64,000 nucleotides of DNA from Geomonas edaphica (GTDB taxonomy: Bacteria > Desulfobacterota > Desulfuromonadia > Geobacterales > Geobacteraceae), in NCBI RefSeq assembly GCF_004917075.1, contig NZ_SSYB01000004.1, positions 1,080,546 through 1,144,545 of the forward strand. Reading direction: 5' to 3'. This document shows, one piece after another, positions 16,757 through 25,468 of this stretch. Numbering within the stretch: the stretch's first letter is position 1; every line of letters starts with the position of its first letter. A model generated the notes under the pieces. The model did no database searches, was not told the DNA's origin, and saw only the letters and a program-made list of their open reading frames with translations. A program made the position numbers and the translations under genes.

Positions 16757-18664
16757 CTACCGTTTGGACTTCCGTTTGGCCCCCTTCTTCGAAGCTCCTT
16801 TGGAACTCCCTTTCTTCTTCGTCTTCGAAACGGCTTTAGAGCTCCCCTTTTTCTTCTTCGATGACTTGCTCACTTTCGCCTTCTTTTCTGCGTATTTCTT
16901 CGGTTCTGCGCTCAGCTTGCTCCAAAGTTCCACAGGCTCGAGCAGGTCCGGGTCCGCCTTTCTCGCCGCGGCAAAGGCTTCACGTGCCTTGTCCCGGTCC
17001 CCTTCCTTCAGGTAGAGCTTGCCTAGCGCGTTCAGGGCCCGGGCATGGTCCGGCTTCAGCTTCAATGCTGCGTCGAACTGCTGCAGGGCCTTTTCGTCCT
17101 CGCGTTTGAAGGCGTATATCACGCCGAGCCGGTACTGGCTGTCAGCGTTCTGCGGGTTCAGTTGCGCGTCCTCCTCGAGCAGCGAGGTCACCTGGTCGTA
17201 CTTCTTTTGCTTCACCGACAAGGAGATGAGCGCGTCCCTTGCCTGAGCGTTCCTCGGATCGAGTTTCAGCACCGCGTGCAGGTGCTGCTCGGCCTGCTCA
17301 GTCTGCTTCAAGCGCAGGAACAGGAATGCGATGCTGCGGTGCGCTTCGCTGTTGGCAGGGTCCAGGGCGAGCGCCGTTTCGTAGGAACCGATCGCGTCTT
17401 TGTAGGTACGCCGCTTTTCCTGCAGGCGTGCGAGTTTCAGGTAGTTCAGCGGGTTGTCCGCCTGCCGCGAGATGAGGTCCTGATAGGCCCGGATCGCTTC
17501 TTCAAGATCGCCGCGCAGGGCGTAGATGTCGGCGAGCCGCCTGCGGGCGTCGCTGTTTGCCGGATCGAGCCTGAGCGAGGCGCTGAAGTTGCGTACCGCC
17601 TCGTCAAGGTCCCCCTTGCGCTCGTAGAGGGTGCCCAGGTGGTAACGCACCCGCCCGGAATCCTCCTTCTTGCGCAGGGCATCCTCGTAAGCGGTGATCG
17701 ACTCTGCGTCGTGGCCGGCGGCCAGTTCGGCGTCGCCCAGTTTTTCGCGCACACCGGCGGCATTGGGATTTTTCACCAACATGGCGCGGTATTCGGTCGC
17801 CGCGAGGGCGAACTCGCCTTCGTCCTCGTATTTGGCCGCCCGCTTCAGGTGGTCGGCGAGCGTGCCGGTGCGCTTCACACCGGAACGCGCGTATTCCTTA
17901 GCGGCTTCGTCGCGTTTCCCCGAGAGTTCCAGCAGTTGGGCCAGCCGGAAATGGTAGCTCGCGTTGTTAGGATCTGCGGTGATCGCCTGGCGCAGATGTG
18001 TAGCAGCCTGTATGTAGTCGTTGCGCTCCTGGTAAATGGTGGCCAGCTCGAGATGGGTCGTGGCGTTGCCAGTCTGCAGGCGGAGCGCTTCCTGAAGGGC
18101 CTCCAGGGCGTGGTTCTGGTCGCCCAGGCCGCGGTAGCTGCGGGCGATGCCGAGGTACAGGTTCGCATCGTCCGGGAAGGAGGGCTGGACCTGGCGGTAC
18201 TGGGTGAGGGCCAGGGCGTAAAGTTTGGCGTCGAGGAAGATGTCGGCAAGGGCTCGTGCGTAGCGCGGCTCTTTCGTCTGTCGCGCCGCTTCGAAGAGGT
18301 CGACCGAAGCCTCCTCGCGGTTACCTTTCGCCAGGAGCAAAAGGCCGATGCGCCCCCTCGCCTGCAAAAGGAGCGGATCCTTGGCGAAGGCATCGCGGTA
18401 GGCAGTCACGGCGCCATCGCTGTCGTGGGCCGCTTCCATGGAAATCCCCTTCAGGTAAAGCGGCGCACCTCCGTCGGGGCAGAGGTCGCGCACCTTGCGA
18501 TCCGCCTCGGCCCTCTCTGCGGCGGCACTCTCGGGGGTGATCTTTTCTATTGTTTCACGTGCTTCCGTGCATTTGTCCTTCCCCCCCCAGGTAAAACCGC
18601 AGGAAAGAAAGGCGATAACGACGATGGCGGCACGCAAGGCACCGCGTCTTGATTTGTGATTCAT
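16757..18664 (-). CDS. Secreted TPR-repeat protein with Lys/Ser-rich tail
   Basis: This protein of about 635 residues starts at MNHKSRRG (18664). A hydrophobic export segment (ALRAAIVVIAFLSCGFTW) follows. Residues 35-575 are about 15 consecutive TPR units, with recurring A..Y...L...P.......LG....G and LDPANSEAHR-type turns, giving a superhelical protein-binding scaffold. The final 45 residues are almost all Lys, Ser, Gly and Ala, with repeated GSSK and KKK blocks. TPR lipoproteins in Geobacter-type bacteria serve pilus, secretion or polysaccharide systems, but nothing adjacent assigns this one. A longer reading from 18742 is less likely. Confidence 0.88.
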   Translation of the reverse strand: MNHKSRRGALRAAIVVIAFLSCGFTWGGKDKCTEARETIEKITPESAAAERAEADRKVRDLCPDGGAPLYLKGISMEAAHDSDGAVTAYRDAFAKDPLLLQARGRIGLLLLAKGNREEASVDLFEAARQTKEPRYARALADIFLDAKLYALALTQYRQVQPSFPDDANLYLGIARSYRGLGDQNHALEALQEALRLQTGNATTHLELATIYQERNDYIQAATHLRQAITADPNNASYHFRLAQLLELSGKRDEAAKEYARSGVKRTGTLADHLKRAAKYEDEGEFALAATEYRAMLVKNPNAAGVREKLGDAELAAGHDAESITAYEDALRKKEDSGRVRYHLGTLYERKGDLDEAVRNFSASLRLDPANSDARRRLADIYALRGDLEEAIRAYQDLISRQADNPLNYLKLARLQEKRRTYKDAIGSYETALALDPANSEAHRSIAFLFLRLKQTEQAEQHLHAVLKLDPRNAQARDALISLSVKQKKYDQVTSLLEEDAQLNPQNADSQYRLGVIYAFKREDEKALQQFDAALKLKPDHARALNALGKLYLKEGDRDKAREAFAAARKADPDLLEPVELWSKLSAEPKKYAEKKAKVSKSSKKKKGSSKAVSKTKKKGSSKGASKKGAKRKSKR

Positions 18665-18752
18665 TGCACACCTATTGAATGCTGAAAGGGCCGTTGCCGT
18701 CGCCCGGCTTATTGGTTCTGCGGCAAGTTCTGGGAGAGGCATTAAAAGTTTC

Positions 18753-19015
18753 CACGAAGCGCTGCACTTGAACTAGCGCTCCCCCCTTTGCGAAGGGGGG
18801 ACGGGGAGGATTTGCTCTTTCTTCCTCAGTTTTCGCCGGCTGAACTTGGATTTGCTTACTCCTGGACGGGACCATGACGGCTGTTGCGCATTGCTATTTC
18901 CTTCCGCAGCATGCGTGATCGCAGCGTCAGAAGGAGTTTGTCTGGGATGACTAAGGCAAATCCCCCCTGCCCCCCCTTCGCAAAGGGGGGAACGTTAGGG
19001 GCGTGCAGTGCTTGG
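18753..19015. repeat. Long palindromic intergenic element, copy 1
   Basis: Two inverted arms of about 65 bp flank a spacer of roughly 130 bp. Each arm runs inward from CACGAAGCGCTGCA-like sequence, through a perfect hairpin CCCCCCTTTGCGAAGGGGGG, to GGGGATTTGC. The left arm is at 18753-18817 and the right arm at about 18956-19015. The spacer shares phrases with copy 2 (GACGGGACCATGACGG, GATCGCAGCG.CAGAAGG). The element fills most of the 468-base gap between the TPR gene and pal. No open reading frame of note is inside, so it behaves like a MITE or paired REP element. Confidence 0.85.
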
Positions 19016-19132
19016 TTGCCAGCTGTCCTTTACGTCCACCGGAATTTCGTGAAGAACTTACATTGAAATTCGCAGGGGGACGGGGCACCGCAGCGTATTG
19101 CTGTCGTTGCCCCTCCTGATGTCTGCCTCGTT

Positions 19133-19729
19133 CTACTTGCTGATGGTGAATTCGTCACGCCTGTTCTTGGACCAGGCGTTCTCGGTGTGGGCTGCGTCGA
19201 CAGGCTTCTCTTCGCCGTAGCCGATGAAGGAGAGGCGGCTGGCGGGGATGCCGAGCGAGGCCAGGTACTTCACCGCTGCCTGGGCGCGACGCTCGCTGAG
19301 TGCCAGGTTGTAATCGTCGGAGCCGCGCTCGTCGCAGTTACCCTCGACGCGAACCTTGACGTTACCCATAGCCTTCAGCTTGTCGAAGTTGGCGGCGAGG
19401 GTCTTACGGGCGGTGTCGCTCAGGACGTCGGAGTCGAAGTCGAAGTAGATCTTTTCGAGAGCCTGGGAAACTGCGGCGGCCTTCGAGGAGGCTGCCTGAC
19501 CCTGAGCGAGCCCTTCACTCTTTATGGTGGAGTCCGGCAGGGCCGTCGTTTGAGCCGCAGCCGGTTTGGACTCGGCCGGCTTAGCCTGCGTGGGTGCGGC
19601 TACCTGCTGGGTGGTGGTAGAAGGAGCGATCGGCTGATCGGCCTTGACTGCCTGCTGCTTGGCGCAGCCGCCTGCGATCAAAAGGCCGGTGCAAAGAACG
19701 GGAACGAAACGCTTGAGAGACATCTTCAT
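19133..19729 (-). CDS. pal: Peptidoglycan-associated lipoprotein (Pal/OmpA-like)
   Basis: This 198-residue lipoprotein has a signal with a cysteine in LLIAGGCAKQ near residue 23, a linker of about 65 residues rich in Ala, Pro, Thr and Gln, and an OmpA-like C-terminal domain (about 90-198). The domain shows IYFDFDSDVLSDTARKTL, VRVEGNCDERGSDDYNLALSERRAQA (the Asp/Arg pair that contacts diaminopimelate) and LSFIGYGEEKPVD. It anchors the outer membrane to peptidoglycan, normally with Tol proteins. The start follows GGAGGTTTCCC. No tolQRAB genes are next to it; a TolB-like beta-propeller gene lies 2 kb away at 21790. Confidence 0.92.
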   Translation of the reverse strand: MKMSLKRFVPVLCTGLLIAGGCAKQQAVKADQPIAPSTTTQQVAAPTQAKPAESKPAAAQTTALPDSTIKSEGLAQGQAASSKAAAVSQALEKIYFDFDSDVLSDTARKTLAANFDKLKAMGNVKVRVEGNCDERGSDDYNLALSERRAQAAVKYLASLGIPASRLSFIGYGEEKPVDAAHTENAWSKNRRDEFTISK

Positions 19730-19849
19730 GGGAAACCTCCATCTTCTGCTTTCAGTAGTTTATTGGACGCGACAGGGCGCGCGCGGACGCAAGCGACCGC
19801 ATGATTGCCATCTCGTGGCAACGGAGCTGTGGTTAATGGGGCGAAACTG

Positions 19850-20185
19850 TCAGGCTGCGGAGTGAGGAGGCGCCCGGGAAAGGTTGGGGAAATACGAGGA
19901 GAGTGCCGCGCCTTGGAAGGCGTGGGGGAGTTCGGTGCGATAGGTGGCATGAAGCACCGGTTCGACGACCGGCGGCAGTTCGGCCTGGACGTGGTCCAGT
20001 GACTTCTTGGCCGCGGTTTCATGGTGCTTCTTGAACTGCTCTTCTATGTAGGCGCGGGGTTTCGGCTTGGGGTGGCCGGGCTGCGACAGGTCCGGTATCC
20101 GCATCCCGAATATGAGGACACAGAGCGTGGTTACGCAGGTGAGGAATATCAGCAGTGATCTATGATGCAGCGTTTTATTGATCAT
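19850..20185 (-). CDS. Small single-pass membrane or secreted protein, unknown
   Basis: The 111-residue frame starts MINKTLHHRSLL, has one hydrophobic segment (LLIFLTCVTTLCVLIFGM, residues 11-28) and a polar remainder with HPKPKPRAYIEEQFKKHHETAAKKSL and a Pro/Val-rich HVQAELPPVVEPVLH. I do not recognise it. The ribosome site is weak. Codon use is compatible with coding and no better frame overlaps. It lies between pal and the GspE/PilB relic, so it could be a small surviving gene of a decayed secretion or pilus locus. Confidence 0.5.
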   Translation of the reverse strand: MINKTLHHRSLLIFLTCVTTLCVLIFGMRIPDLSQPGHPKPKPRAYIEEQFKKHHETAAKKSLDHVQAELPPVVEPVLHATYRTELPHAFQGAALSSYFPNLSRAPPHSAA

Positions 20186-20223
20186 AGTGAAGGTTTGCCG
20201 ACGAGTTACAGGCAGACATCACT

Positions 20224-20460
20224 TTATAACCGATCTCTCGGTGAAAAACAACCCTCCTGCTTGATACAGACGTGACGCACCTCTTGTATATCGGTGACTC
20301 CCTGCAGGCATTTGAGTATGCCGTCCTGCTTGAGTGTGGTCATGCCGTCCGTTATTGCCTTTTCCCTGAGCCTGGCCACTTCCGCCTTCCCCTTGATGAG
20401 CGACTGCGAGTACTGGGCAGCTTCAGCGGGACTACGTCTGGGATGGTGCGATAGCAGAAT
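20224..20460 (-). pseudogene. Relic of a GspE/PilB-type assembly ATPase, C-terminus only
   Basis: Read on the minus strand to a TAA at 20224-20226, the frame gives AEVARLREKAITDGMTTLKQ followed by DGILKCLQGVTDIQEVRHVC. That is the characteristic C-terminal segment of type II secretion GspE and type IV pilus PilB ATPases (the LRxxAIxxGMxTLxQDGxxKxLxGxT pattern). Upstream the frame stays open only about 16 more codons to a TAG near 20464, and the Walker A, Asp box, Walker B and tetracysteine parts are absent. No plausible start codon leads it. I read it as the truncated end of a once complete gene. Confidence 0.75.
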
Positions 20461-20529
20461 TGGCTAAAAACCCATTGACAGCCGTTGTCGCTGACAGTAG
20501 GGTGGCGAAAAATTCATGACGGGAGGCAA

Positions 20530-21762
20530 ATGCGGGTGGTATCGGCTAAAAAACTGTTCCTGGTTCTGTATGTGGCCTCCTTTGTTACTGTCGCGGCTGC
20601 CATTGTCGTTACGGTGAATTATCACCAGCGCGAGCAGGCACTGGCAGAGGCCCAGGAAAAGGCGCACCTCATCCTGGACCACAACATGGCCATCCACAGC
20701 TACTTCTCCAACCAGTTGAAGCCGCATGTTTTCGATCTCAGCGACCGCTACCGGACGCCGGAGTACTTCGATCCAGTCTGGATGTCGTCCACCTATGCGG
20801 TGCGTGAGATCGACGCCTACAACAAGGCGCTCTCGAGAAGTGATTACTACTACAAGGAATGCGCGGTGAACGCGAGAAGTCCGAAGAACGAGGCGGACCC
20901 GTTCGAGCGCGCCTTCATCGCTGACTTGAAGCGTGACATAAGCCTCAATGCCCGTTCCGATATCCGGGATATCGACGGAAAGCCCTACTTCGTCGTCATG
21001 CGTCGCGGGGAGAGCATGGAGAAGAGCTGCCTGCGCTGCCACAGCATGCCGCAGTCGGCGCCCGCGGAACTGGTCAGGCAATACGGGGAGACGCGAAGCT
21101 TCAACCGGCAGGATCGCGAGCTTGTCTCCGCCATCTCGATCCGCATCCCGCTGCAGCAGGCCTACGCCAGCGCCAACGAACTCTCCTTCAAGCTTTCCGT
21201 GCTGCTGTTGACCATACTCGGAGTTTCATCGGCCCTGCAGTTCCTGTTCATGGACCGGCTGCTGCTCGGGCCGCTCGGGGAGCTTCGCGACCGAACCATG
21301 GCCATCATCCGCGACGACAGCAAGCTCGGAGAGGATATCGTGTTGCCGTCCCAGGGTACGGAACTCAGGGAGCTGACCGGCGCCTTCAACGATCTGTCCA
21401 GGCATCTGCGTGCCGAAAAGGATGGGCTGGTGGGGCAAGTGAAGGAGAGGACTGCGGAGCTTGAAACGCTGAACCGGAAATTGGAACAGGACGTGGCGGA
21501 GCGCAAGGTGATCCAGGGAGAATTGGCCGCAAAAGTTCAAGAGCTGGAGGCTGCCCTTGCCAAGGTGCGCATCCTCGAAGGAGTGATCCCGATCTGCTCC
21601 TACTGTAAGAAGATCCGTAAAGACGAGGAGATCTGGCAACAGATGGAGCAGTACATCTCGGAGCACACCGACGCCATGTTCAGCCACGGCATCTGCCCTT
21701 CATGTTTCGCGGAGATGAAAGAAGGCCTGCAGTCCAAACGGGAGAAGCCTCCCGAGTCATGA
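20530..21762 (+). CDS. Heme-binding membrane sensor (DUF3365-like, HAMP, Cys-rich tail)
   Basis: From ATG 20530 behind GGGAGGCAA it encodes about 410 residues. Helix 1 (about 5-27) is followed by a periplasmic DUF3365/Tll0287-like domain with CLRCHSMPQSAPAELV, a c-type heme motif near residue 165. Helix 2 (LSVLLLTILGVSSALQFLF) precedes a HAMP region, a long coiled coil (KERTAELETLNRKLEQDV) and a C-terminal module VIPICSYCKKIRKDEEIW..HGICPSCF with two CX2C pairs. That module also ends some response regulators and PAS/GAF proteins and may bind metal. There is no kinase or cyclase domain, so the output must go through the tail. A start at 20485 is less likely. Confidence 0.88.
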   Translation: MRVVSAKKLFLVLYVASFVTVAAAIVVTVNYHQREQALAEAQEKAHLILDHNMAIHSYFSNQLKPHVFDLSDRYRTPEYFDPVWMSSTYAVREIDAYNKALSRSDYYYKECAVNARSPKNEADPFERAFIADLKRDISLNARSDIRDIDGKPYFVVMRRGESMEKSCLRCHSMPQSAPAELVRQYGETRSFNRQDRELVSAISIRIPLQQAYASANELSFKLSVLLLTILGVSSALQFLFMDRLLLGPLGELRDRTMAIIRDDSKLGEDIVLPSQGTELRELTGAFNDLSRHLRAEKDGLVGQVKERTAELETLNRKLEQDVAERKVIQGELAAKVQELEAALAKVRILEGVIPICSYCKKIRKDEEIWQQMEQYISEHTDAMFSHGICPSCFAEMKEGLQSKREKPPES

Positions 21763-21789
21763 TAAGTTCACGCACCCGCCTCGGGGCGG

Positions 21790-22758
21790 TTACCTGGCGC
21801 TGCCGGTTGGTATCGTCGCCAGATAGATGTTCTTCAGGTCACTGAAGACAACACGATCGCCGTAGATTGTCGGAGTGTAGTAATCCGTGGTCCCGCGGGT
21901 CAGCGCGGTCTCCTTGCCGTTCGCAAGATCGAGCAGGTGGATATCCTCGGCCTCGGCCCGGGAATTGTCGACGAAAACCACCTTGGTCCCCCAGATGCGC
22001 GGGAAGCGCTGGTTGGCGTCGCTTCTGGTGAGCTGTCTCTCCTTCCCTGTGGCGGTGTCATAAAGGTAGATGTCGTAGTTGGGCAGCACGTCCTTGTTCC
22101 GGTTATCCTCCCACACCACCAGGTTCCCGTACGCGGCGGGCGACCACTGGGCCTCCGGGTTGCTGGTGATCCTCGCCTCTTTTCCTTTGGCGATGTCGTA
22201 GAGGTAGATGTCGCCCGAATCGTTGCGCTCGTCCTTCCAGACCAGGTACTGCGCCGAAAGGGCGGCGAACCCTTGCGGTGCCTGCCCTGACATCATCCGC
22301 CTTTCCTTTTTTGTTGCCGGATCGTACAGGCAGACCGTCCCCTTGCCGTCCCTCAGGTCGGTCCAGGCCAGGTAGCGTTCCGAGACGGCAAGGTCGATCT
22401 TCTGGGTCGGCGACACCACCACCGGCCTCTCCTTTTTCTCTGCAAGATCGTATATGTATATGTCCGAGGTCCCGTTGCGGTAGTCCTGCCAGTAGATCCT
22501 GTCCCCGTAGATGCGCGGCTTCTTGTGGTCGTGCCCACCTTGGGTTATCCGTGTTTCCGTTCCCGATGCGATGTCGTAGAGGTAGATGTCGGCCTTGCCG
22601 TTACGACTGTCCTGCCAGACCACGCGGCCGCCGTATATGTCCGGGAACAGTTTCGTTCCTGCGCCGCTGCTGATACGGGTGAGGGTGACGTCGGCAGCGT
22701 TGACGAACGCTGGGAAAAGCAGGATGGCGGTTATCACGGCACGGATAGCGTTCTTCAT
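21790..22758 (-). CDS. Secreted TolB-like beta-propeller protein
   Basis: This 322-residue protein has a signal peptide (about 1-21, ending FVNAA) and six or so repeats of about 45 residues with the pattern YGDRVVWxDxRNGxxDIYLYDLAxGKExxIT. This is the TolB/WD40-like propeller repeat. Unlike TolB itself there is no N-terminal TolB domain. It is probably a periplasmic or surface scaffold. AGAGG precedes the ATG. It is divergent from the cytochrome gene across a 323-base regulatory gap. Confidence 0.88.
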   Translation of the reverse strand: MKNAIRAVITAILLFPAFVNAADVTLTRISSGAGTKLFPDIYGGRVVWQDSRNGKADIYLYDIASGTETRITQGGHDHKKPRIYGDRIYWQDYRNGTSDIYIYDLAEKKERPVVVSPTQKIDLAVSERYLAWTDLRDGKGTVCLYDPATKKERRMMSGQAPQGFAALSAQYLVWKDERNDSGDIYLYDIAKGKEARITSNPEAQWSPAAYGNLVVWEDNRNKDVLPNYDIYLYDTATGKERQLTRSDANQRFPRIWGTKVVFVDNSRAEAEDIHLLDLANGKETALTRGTTDYYTPTIYGDRVVFSDLKNIYLATIPTGSAR

Positions 22759-22983
22759 GATGCCTCTCTTGGAACGGCTCTCTTGGAGCAGGTGATGGTC
22801 AGCAGGGGTCTTGTATGAGATTTAGCTTAATATGTCAACGTTTCTCTGCTAATGGGGATTTCACCCTAGTCCGTGGTGTATAACACCCAACAGGGTGGGG
22901 TGGCTCACCCGGAGGGGCGAGCATGTAGGAAGGGGTCGGACATTTCCGTCGATGGAACGGATACTTATTAGGACGTGCACATT

Positions 22984-23001
22984 TTGGTATAAGTGTTGCT
23001 T
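22984..23001 (+). promoter_or_regulatory. Sigma-54-type promoter upstream of the 12-heme cytochrome
   Basis: TTGGTATAAGTGTTGCTT has GG at 22986-22987 and GC at 22998-22999, the required GG-N10-GC spacing, with a perfect TTGCT at -12. The predicted start near 23011 leaves a 70-base leader ending in AAGGAGGTTGAC. The rest of the 22759-23081 gap holds short GC-rich stems (for example CACCC...GGGTG at 22862-22900) but no recognised riboswitch. Confidence 0.6.
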
Positions 23002-23081
23002 ATTGTAGCCACTTGTGAACGCACAGACCGTGGCCACGGCAGATTGTTCGCACTGCAGGGAACACATCCAAGGAGGTTGAC

Positions 23082-25100
23082 ATGAAGAAAACCGCACTGG
23101 TTGGAGGCGTGCTGCTGGCCGCTTCCTGCTACGGCACCGCTTTCGCGGCGACCCTTTCGGTGCAGACGGCGACCAACAAGCTGAACTATGGTCAGAGCTC
23201 CGTCGTAACCGTGAAGGCCAACGCCGAGAACGGCACCACCCGGATCACCACTTCCCAGATCCGCTACGCCAACGTCACCATCAAGAGCCCTACCGGGACG
23301 ACGCTCCTGAACGGTGTCGCCATGAGCAAGGACCCCTACACCGGGTTCGCCTACTACAACTACACCCTCTCTAGCTCCGCGCCGAAAGGGACTTACACCG
23401 CAACGGTCAGCTTCACCGATTCGAGCAGCAACACCGGAACCGGCTCCACCACCTTCAAGGTGCAGCTCCCGGTGCCGAGCCATGCAAGCTACGTAACCGC
23501 GTACAACGGTCCGGCCACCTGCATCACCAGCGCCTGCCACGCAGGCCAGGCGAGCGCCATGTTCGGTTCGGTACACTACCAGTGGACCGGCGACAACCAG
23601 AAGGCGATCGAACTGGCGGCTTCCGGCTCCAAGGCCTCCAAGATGGGCGGCATCAACAACTTCTGCATCCAGCCGGACATGAACTGGCTGACCATCTTCG
23701 CCAAAACCGACGGGACCACCGGCCCCGGCGGCTGCGCGGTTTGCCATGCAGGCAACGGCCTGAAGCCCTCCACCACCTCCAGCCAAGCGCAGCTCGAGAA
23801 CATCGACTGCCTCATGTGCCACGGCAACGGCTACTCCAGGAAGGTGATCCAGAACGCAGACGGCACCTTCTCCATGGTCCCGGCCGATGGCCTGAACGTA
23901 CTGTCCATCGCGCAGAACGTGATCCGCCCGACCCGCACCACCTGCATGCGCTGCCACGAGAAGTCCGGCGGCGGTGACAACTACAAGCGCGGCGACATCG
24001 AATCGACCAACAAGGTCTGCACCAAGGCTTACGACGTGCACATGGGGAGCGATGGGCAGAACTTCGCTTGCCAGGAGTGCCACAGGACCGAGGGACACCG
24101 GATGGCAGGCCGCGGCTCCGACATGCGCGCCCTCGACACCACCCGCGTACTTTCCTGCGAGAACTGCCACTCCCGCATCCCGCACCGTTCAACCAACGTG
24201 AGCTACACCGACCTGAACCGTCACAGCGACAAGGTTAACTGCTCCGTCTGCCACGTGCCGACCTTCGCGAAGACCATCCCGACCGACACGCACAGGAACT
24301 GGGCGGTCATGGAGATCGACACCGCCAAGGCGCTGTGGGACCCGGAGATGACCAAAGGCACCAACATCATGCCGACCTACGCGTGGTTCAACGGGTTCAG
24401 CCACTTCTACAAGTTCAAGGATCCCGTCAGCCTCGACTCCCGCGGCGTGCAGGTGATCAGCAGCCCCGACGGCGCCTTCGTGGATCCGACCGGGAAGTTC
24501 TCCAAGCTCTACCCGTTCAAGCTCCACACCGGCTCGCAGCCGATGGAGACCACCACGAAGCAGCTCCTGCCGGTGAAGAACAAGTACGCCTTCGAGACCG
24601 GTGACATCAACACCGCCATCCAGCTCGGCGCTGCCGCCCAGGGGATGACCTACAACGCACACACCTTCGTCCCGACCGAGCAGTACGAGGGGATCTTCCA
24701 CGGCGTAGGTCCGAAGACGACCGCAGTTTCCTGCTCCAACGGCGGCTGCCACCCGCAGATCACCGCAGGTGCGAACCGCATGCCGTTTGCAAGCCTTGGC
24801 TATGTGCGTCGCGGCACCACGGCCCAGATGTGCGACGTCTGCCACGGTGCTAAGACCTACACGAGCTTCACCTCGCTGCACAGCAACCACCGTGATCGCA
24901 AGAACTGTGCGGCCTGCCACGGCACTGGCTACCCGCTCAAGGAAGCGATCGCCACGCTGTGCGACAACTGCCACGGCAACAAGAGCTTCCCGGGCGCCAA
25001 CACCGTCCACAGCATCCATGTCCAGAGCAAAGGGTATGACTGCAGCAACTGCCATACCTTCAGCGCAGGGATGACCGGCGGGCATACCGAAGAGCACTAG
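23082..25100 (+). CDS. Secreted 12-heme c-type cytochrome with N-terminal Ig-like domain
   Basis: This 672-residue protein has a signal peptide (1-22, ending GTAFA), an Ig-like beta domain (about 25-130, LSVQTATNKLNYGQSSVVTV to TTFKVQLP) and a heme region from 145 to the end. I count ten CxxCH motifs (CAVCH, CLMCH, CMRCH, CQECH, CENCH, CSVCH, CDVCH, CAACH, CDNCH, CSNCH) and two CX4CH motifs (CITSACH, CSNGGCH), so 12 hemes. A Cys-free stretch of about 150 residues splits the hemes 7+5. The C-terminus is GGHTEEH. It is likely periplasmic or outer-surface and used in extracellular electron transfer. I cannot tie it to a named Omc protein. Confidence 0.94.
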   Translation: MKKTALVGGVLLAASCYGTAFAATLSVQTATNKLNYGQSSVVTVKANAENGTTRITTSQIRYANVTIKSPTGTTLLNGVAMSKDPYTGFAYYNYTLSSSAPKGTYTATVSFTDSSSNTGTGSTTFKVQLPVPSHASYVTAYNGPATCITSACHAGQASAMFGSVHYQWTGDNQKAIELAASGSKASKMGGINNFCIQPDMNWLTIFAKTDGTTGPGGCAVCHAGNGLKPSTTSSQAQLENIDCLMCHGNGYSRKVIQNADGTFSMVPADGLNVLSIAQNVIRPTRTTCMRCHEKSGGGDNYKRGDIESTNKVCTKAYDVHMGSDGQNFACQECHRTEGHRMAGRGSDMRALDTTRVLSCENCHSRIPHRSTNVSYTDLNRHSDKVNCSVCHVPTFAKTIPTDTHRNWAVMEIDTAKALWDPEMTKGTNIMPTYAWFNGFSHFYKFKDPVSLDSRGVQVISSPDGAFVDPTGKFSKLYPFKLHTGSQPMETTTKQLLPVKNKYAFETGDINTAIQLGAAAQGMTYNAHTFVPTEQYEGIFHGVGPKTTAVSCSNGGCHPQITAGANRMPFASLGYVRRGTTAQMCDVCHGAKTYTSFTSLHSNHRDRKNCAACHGTGYPLKEAIATLCDNCHGNKSFPGANTVHSIHVQSKGYDCSNCHTFSAGMTGGHTEEH

Positions 25101-25129
25101 CGGTAATAAGCAGTAACAACGCAGCACCG

Positions 25130-25160
25130 AAAAGCCACCCGAACGGGTGGCTTTTCCTTT
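25130..25160 (+). terminator. Rho-independent terminator of the cytochrome gene
   Basis: AAAAGCCACCC pairs with GGGTGGCTTTT over 11 bp around GAAC, followed by CCTTTT. Confidence 0.95.
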
Positions 25161-25197
25161 TGCACGAAGTAATGCCGCACGAAGCAAAAATGTGTCT

Positions 25198-25468
25198 ACG
25201 AAGCGCCGCAGGTGACCTCGCGCCCACCCCTTTGCGAAGGGGGGACGGGGGGGATTTGCTTTTAACAGCGGTTTCCGCAGGTTTGACTGGATCCCGTAAG
25301 CCGCTTTCCTTCTAGACGCGACCACCACGGTGTTCGGCATCTGTCATTCTCTTTTTTAGCGTGGGCGATTGCAGCGGCAGAAAGTACGTGTATGGTCTGA
25401 CCAAGACAAATCCCCCCTGCCCCCCCTTCGCAAAGGGGGGAACGCCGGGGCTAATGCAGCGTTTCGTG
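25198..25468. repeat. Long palindromic intergenic element, copy 2
   Basis: Same architecture as copy 1: outward ends ACGAAGCGCCGCA and TGCAGCGTTTCGT, inner hairpins CCCCTTTGCGAAGGGG (left, about 25226) and CCCCTTCGCAAAGGGG (right, about 25424), then the GGGGATTTGC/CAAATCCCC boundaries. The spacer carries GACGCGACCACCACGG and GCGATTGCAGCGGCAGAAAG, alignable with copy 1. It occupies most of the gap between the cytochrome terminator and the next gene. Confidence 0.85.

Noticed and set aside
17045-18652. 535-codon plus-strand frame opposite the TPR gene
   Set aside because: It mirrors the TPR repeat in antisense; no signal, motif or ribosome site.
20272-20454. 60-codon plus-strand frame
   Set aside because: The opposite strand carries the GspE/PilB relic, which explains the open frame.
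23012-23081. Possible GEMM riboswitch in the cytochrome leader (ACGCACAG at about 23029)
   Set aside because: The 70-base leader is too short and only the ACGCACAG word matches; the tetraloop and second stem are absent.
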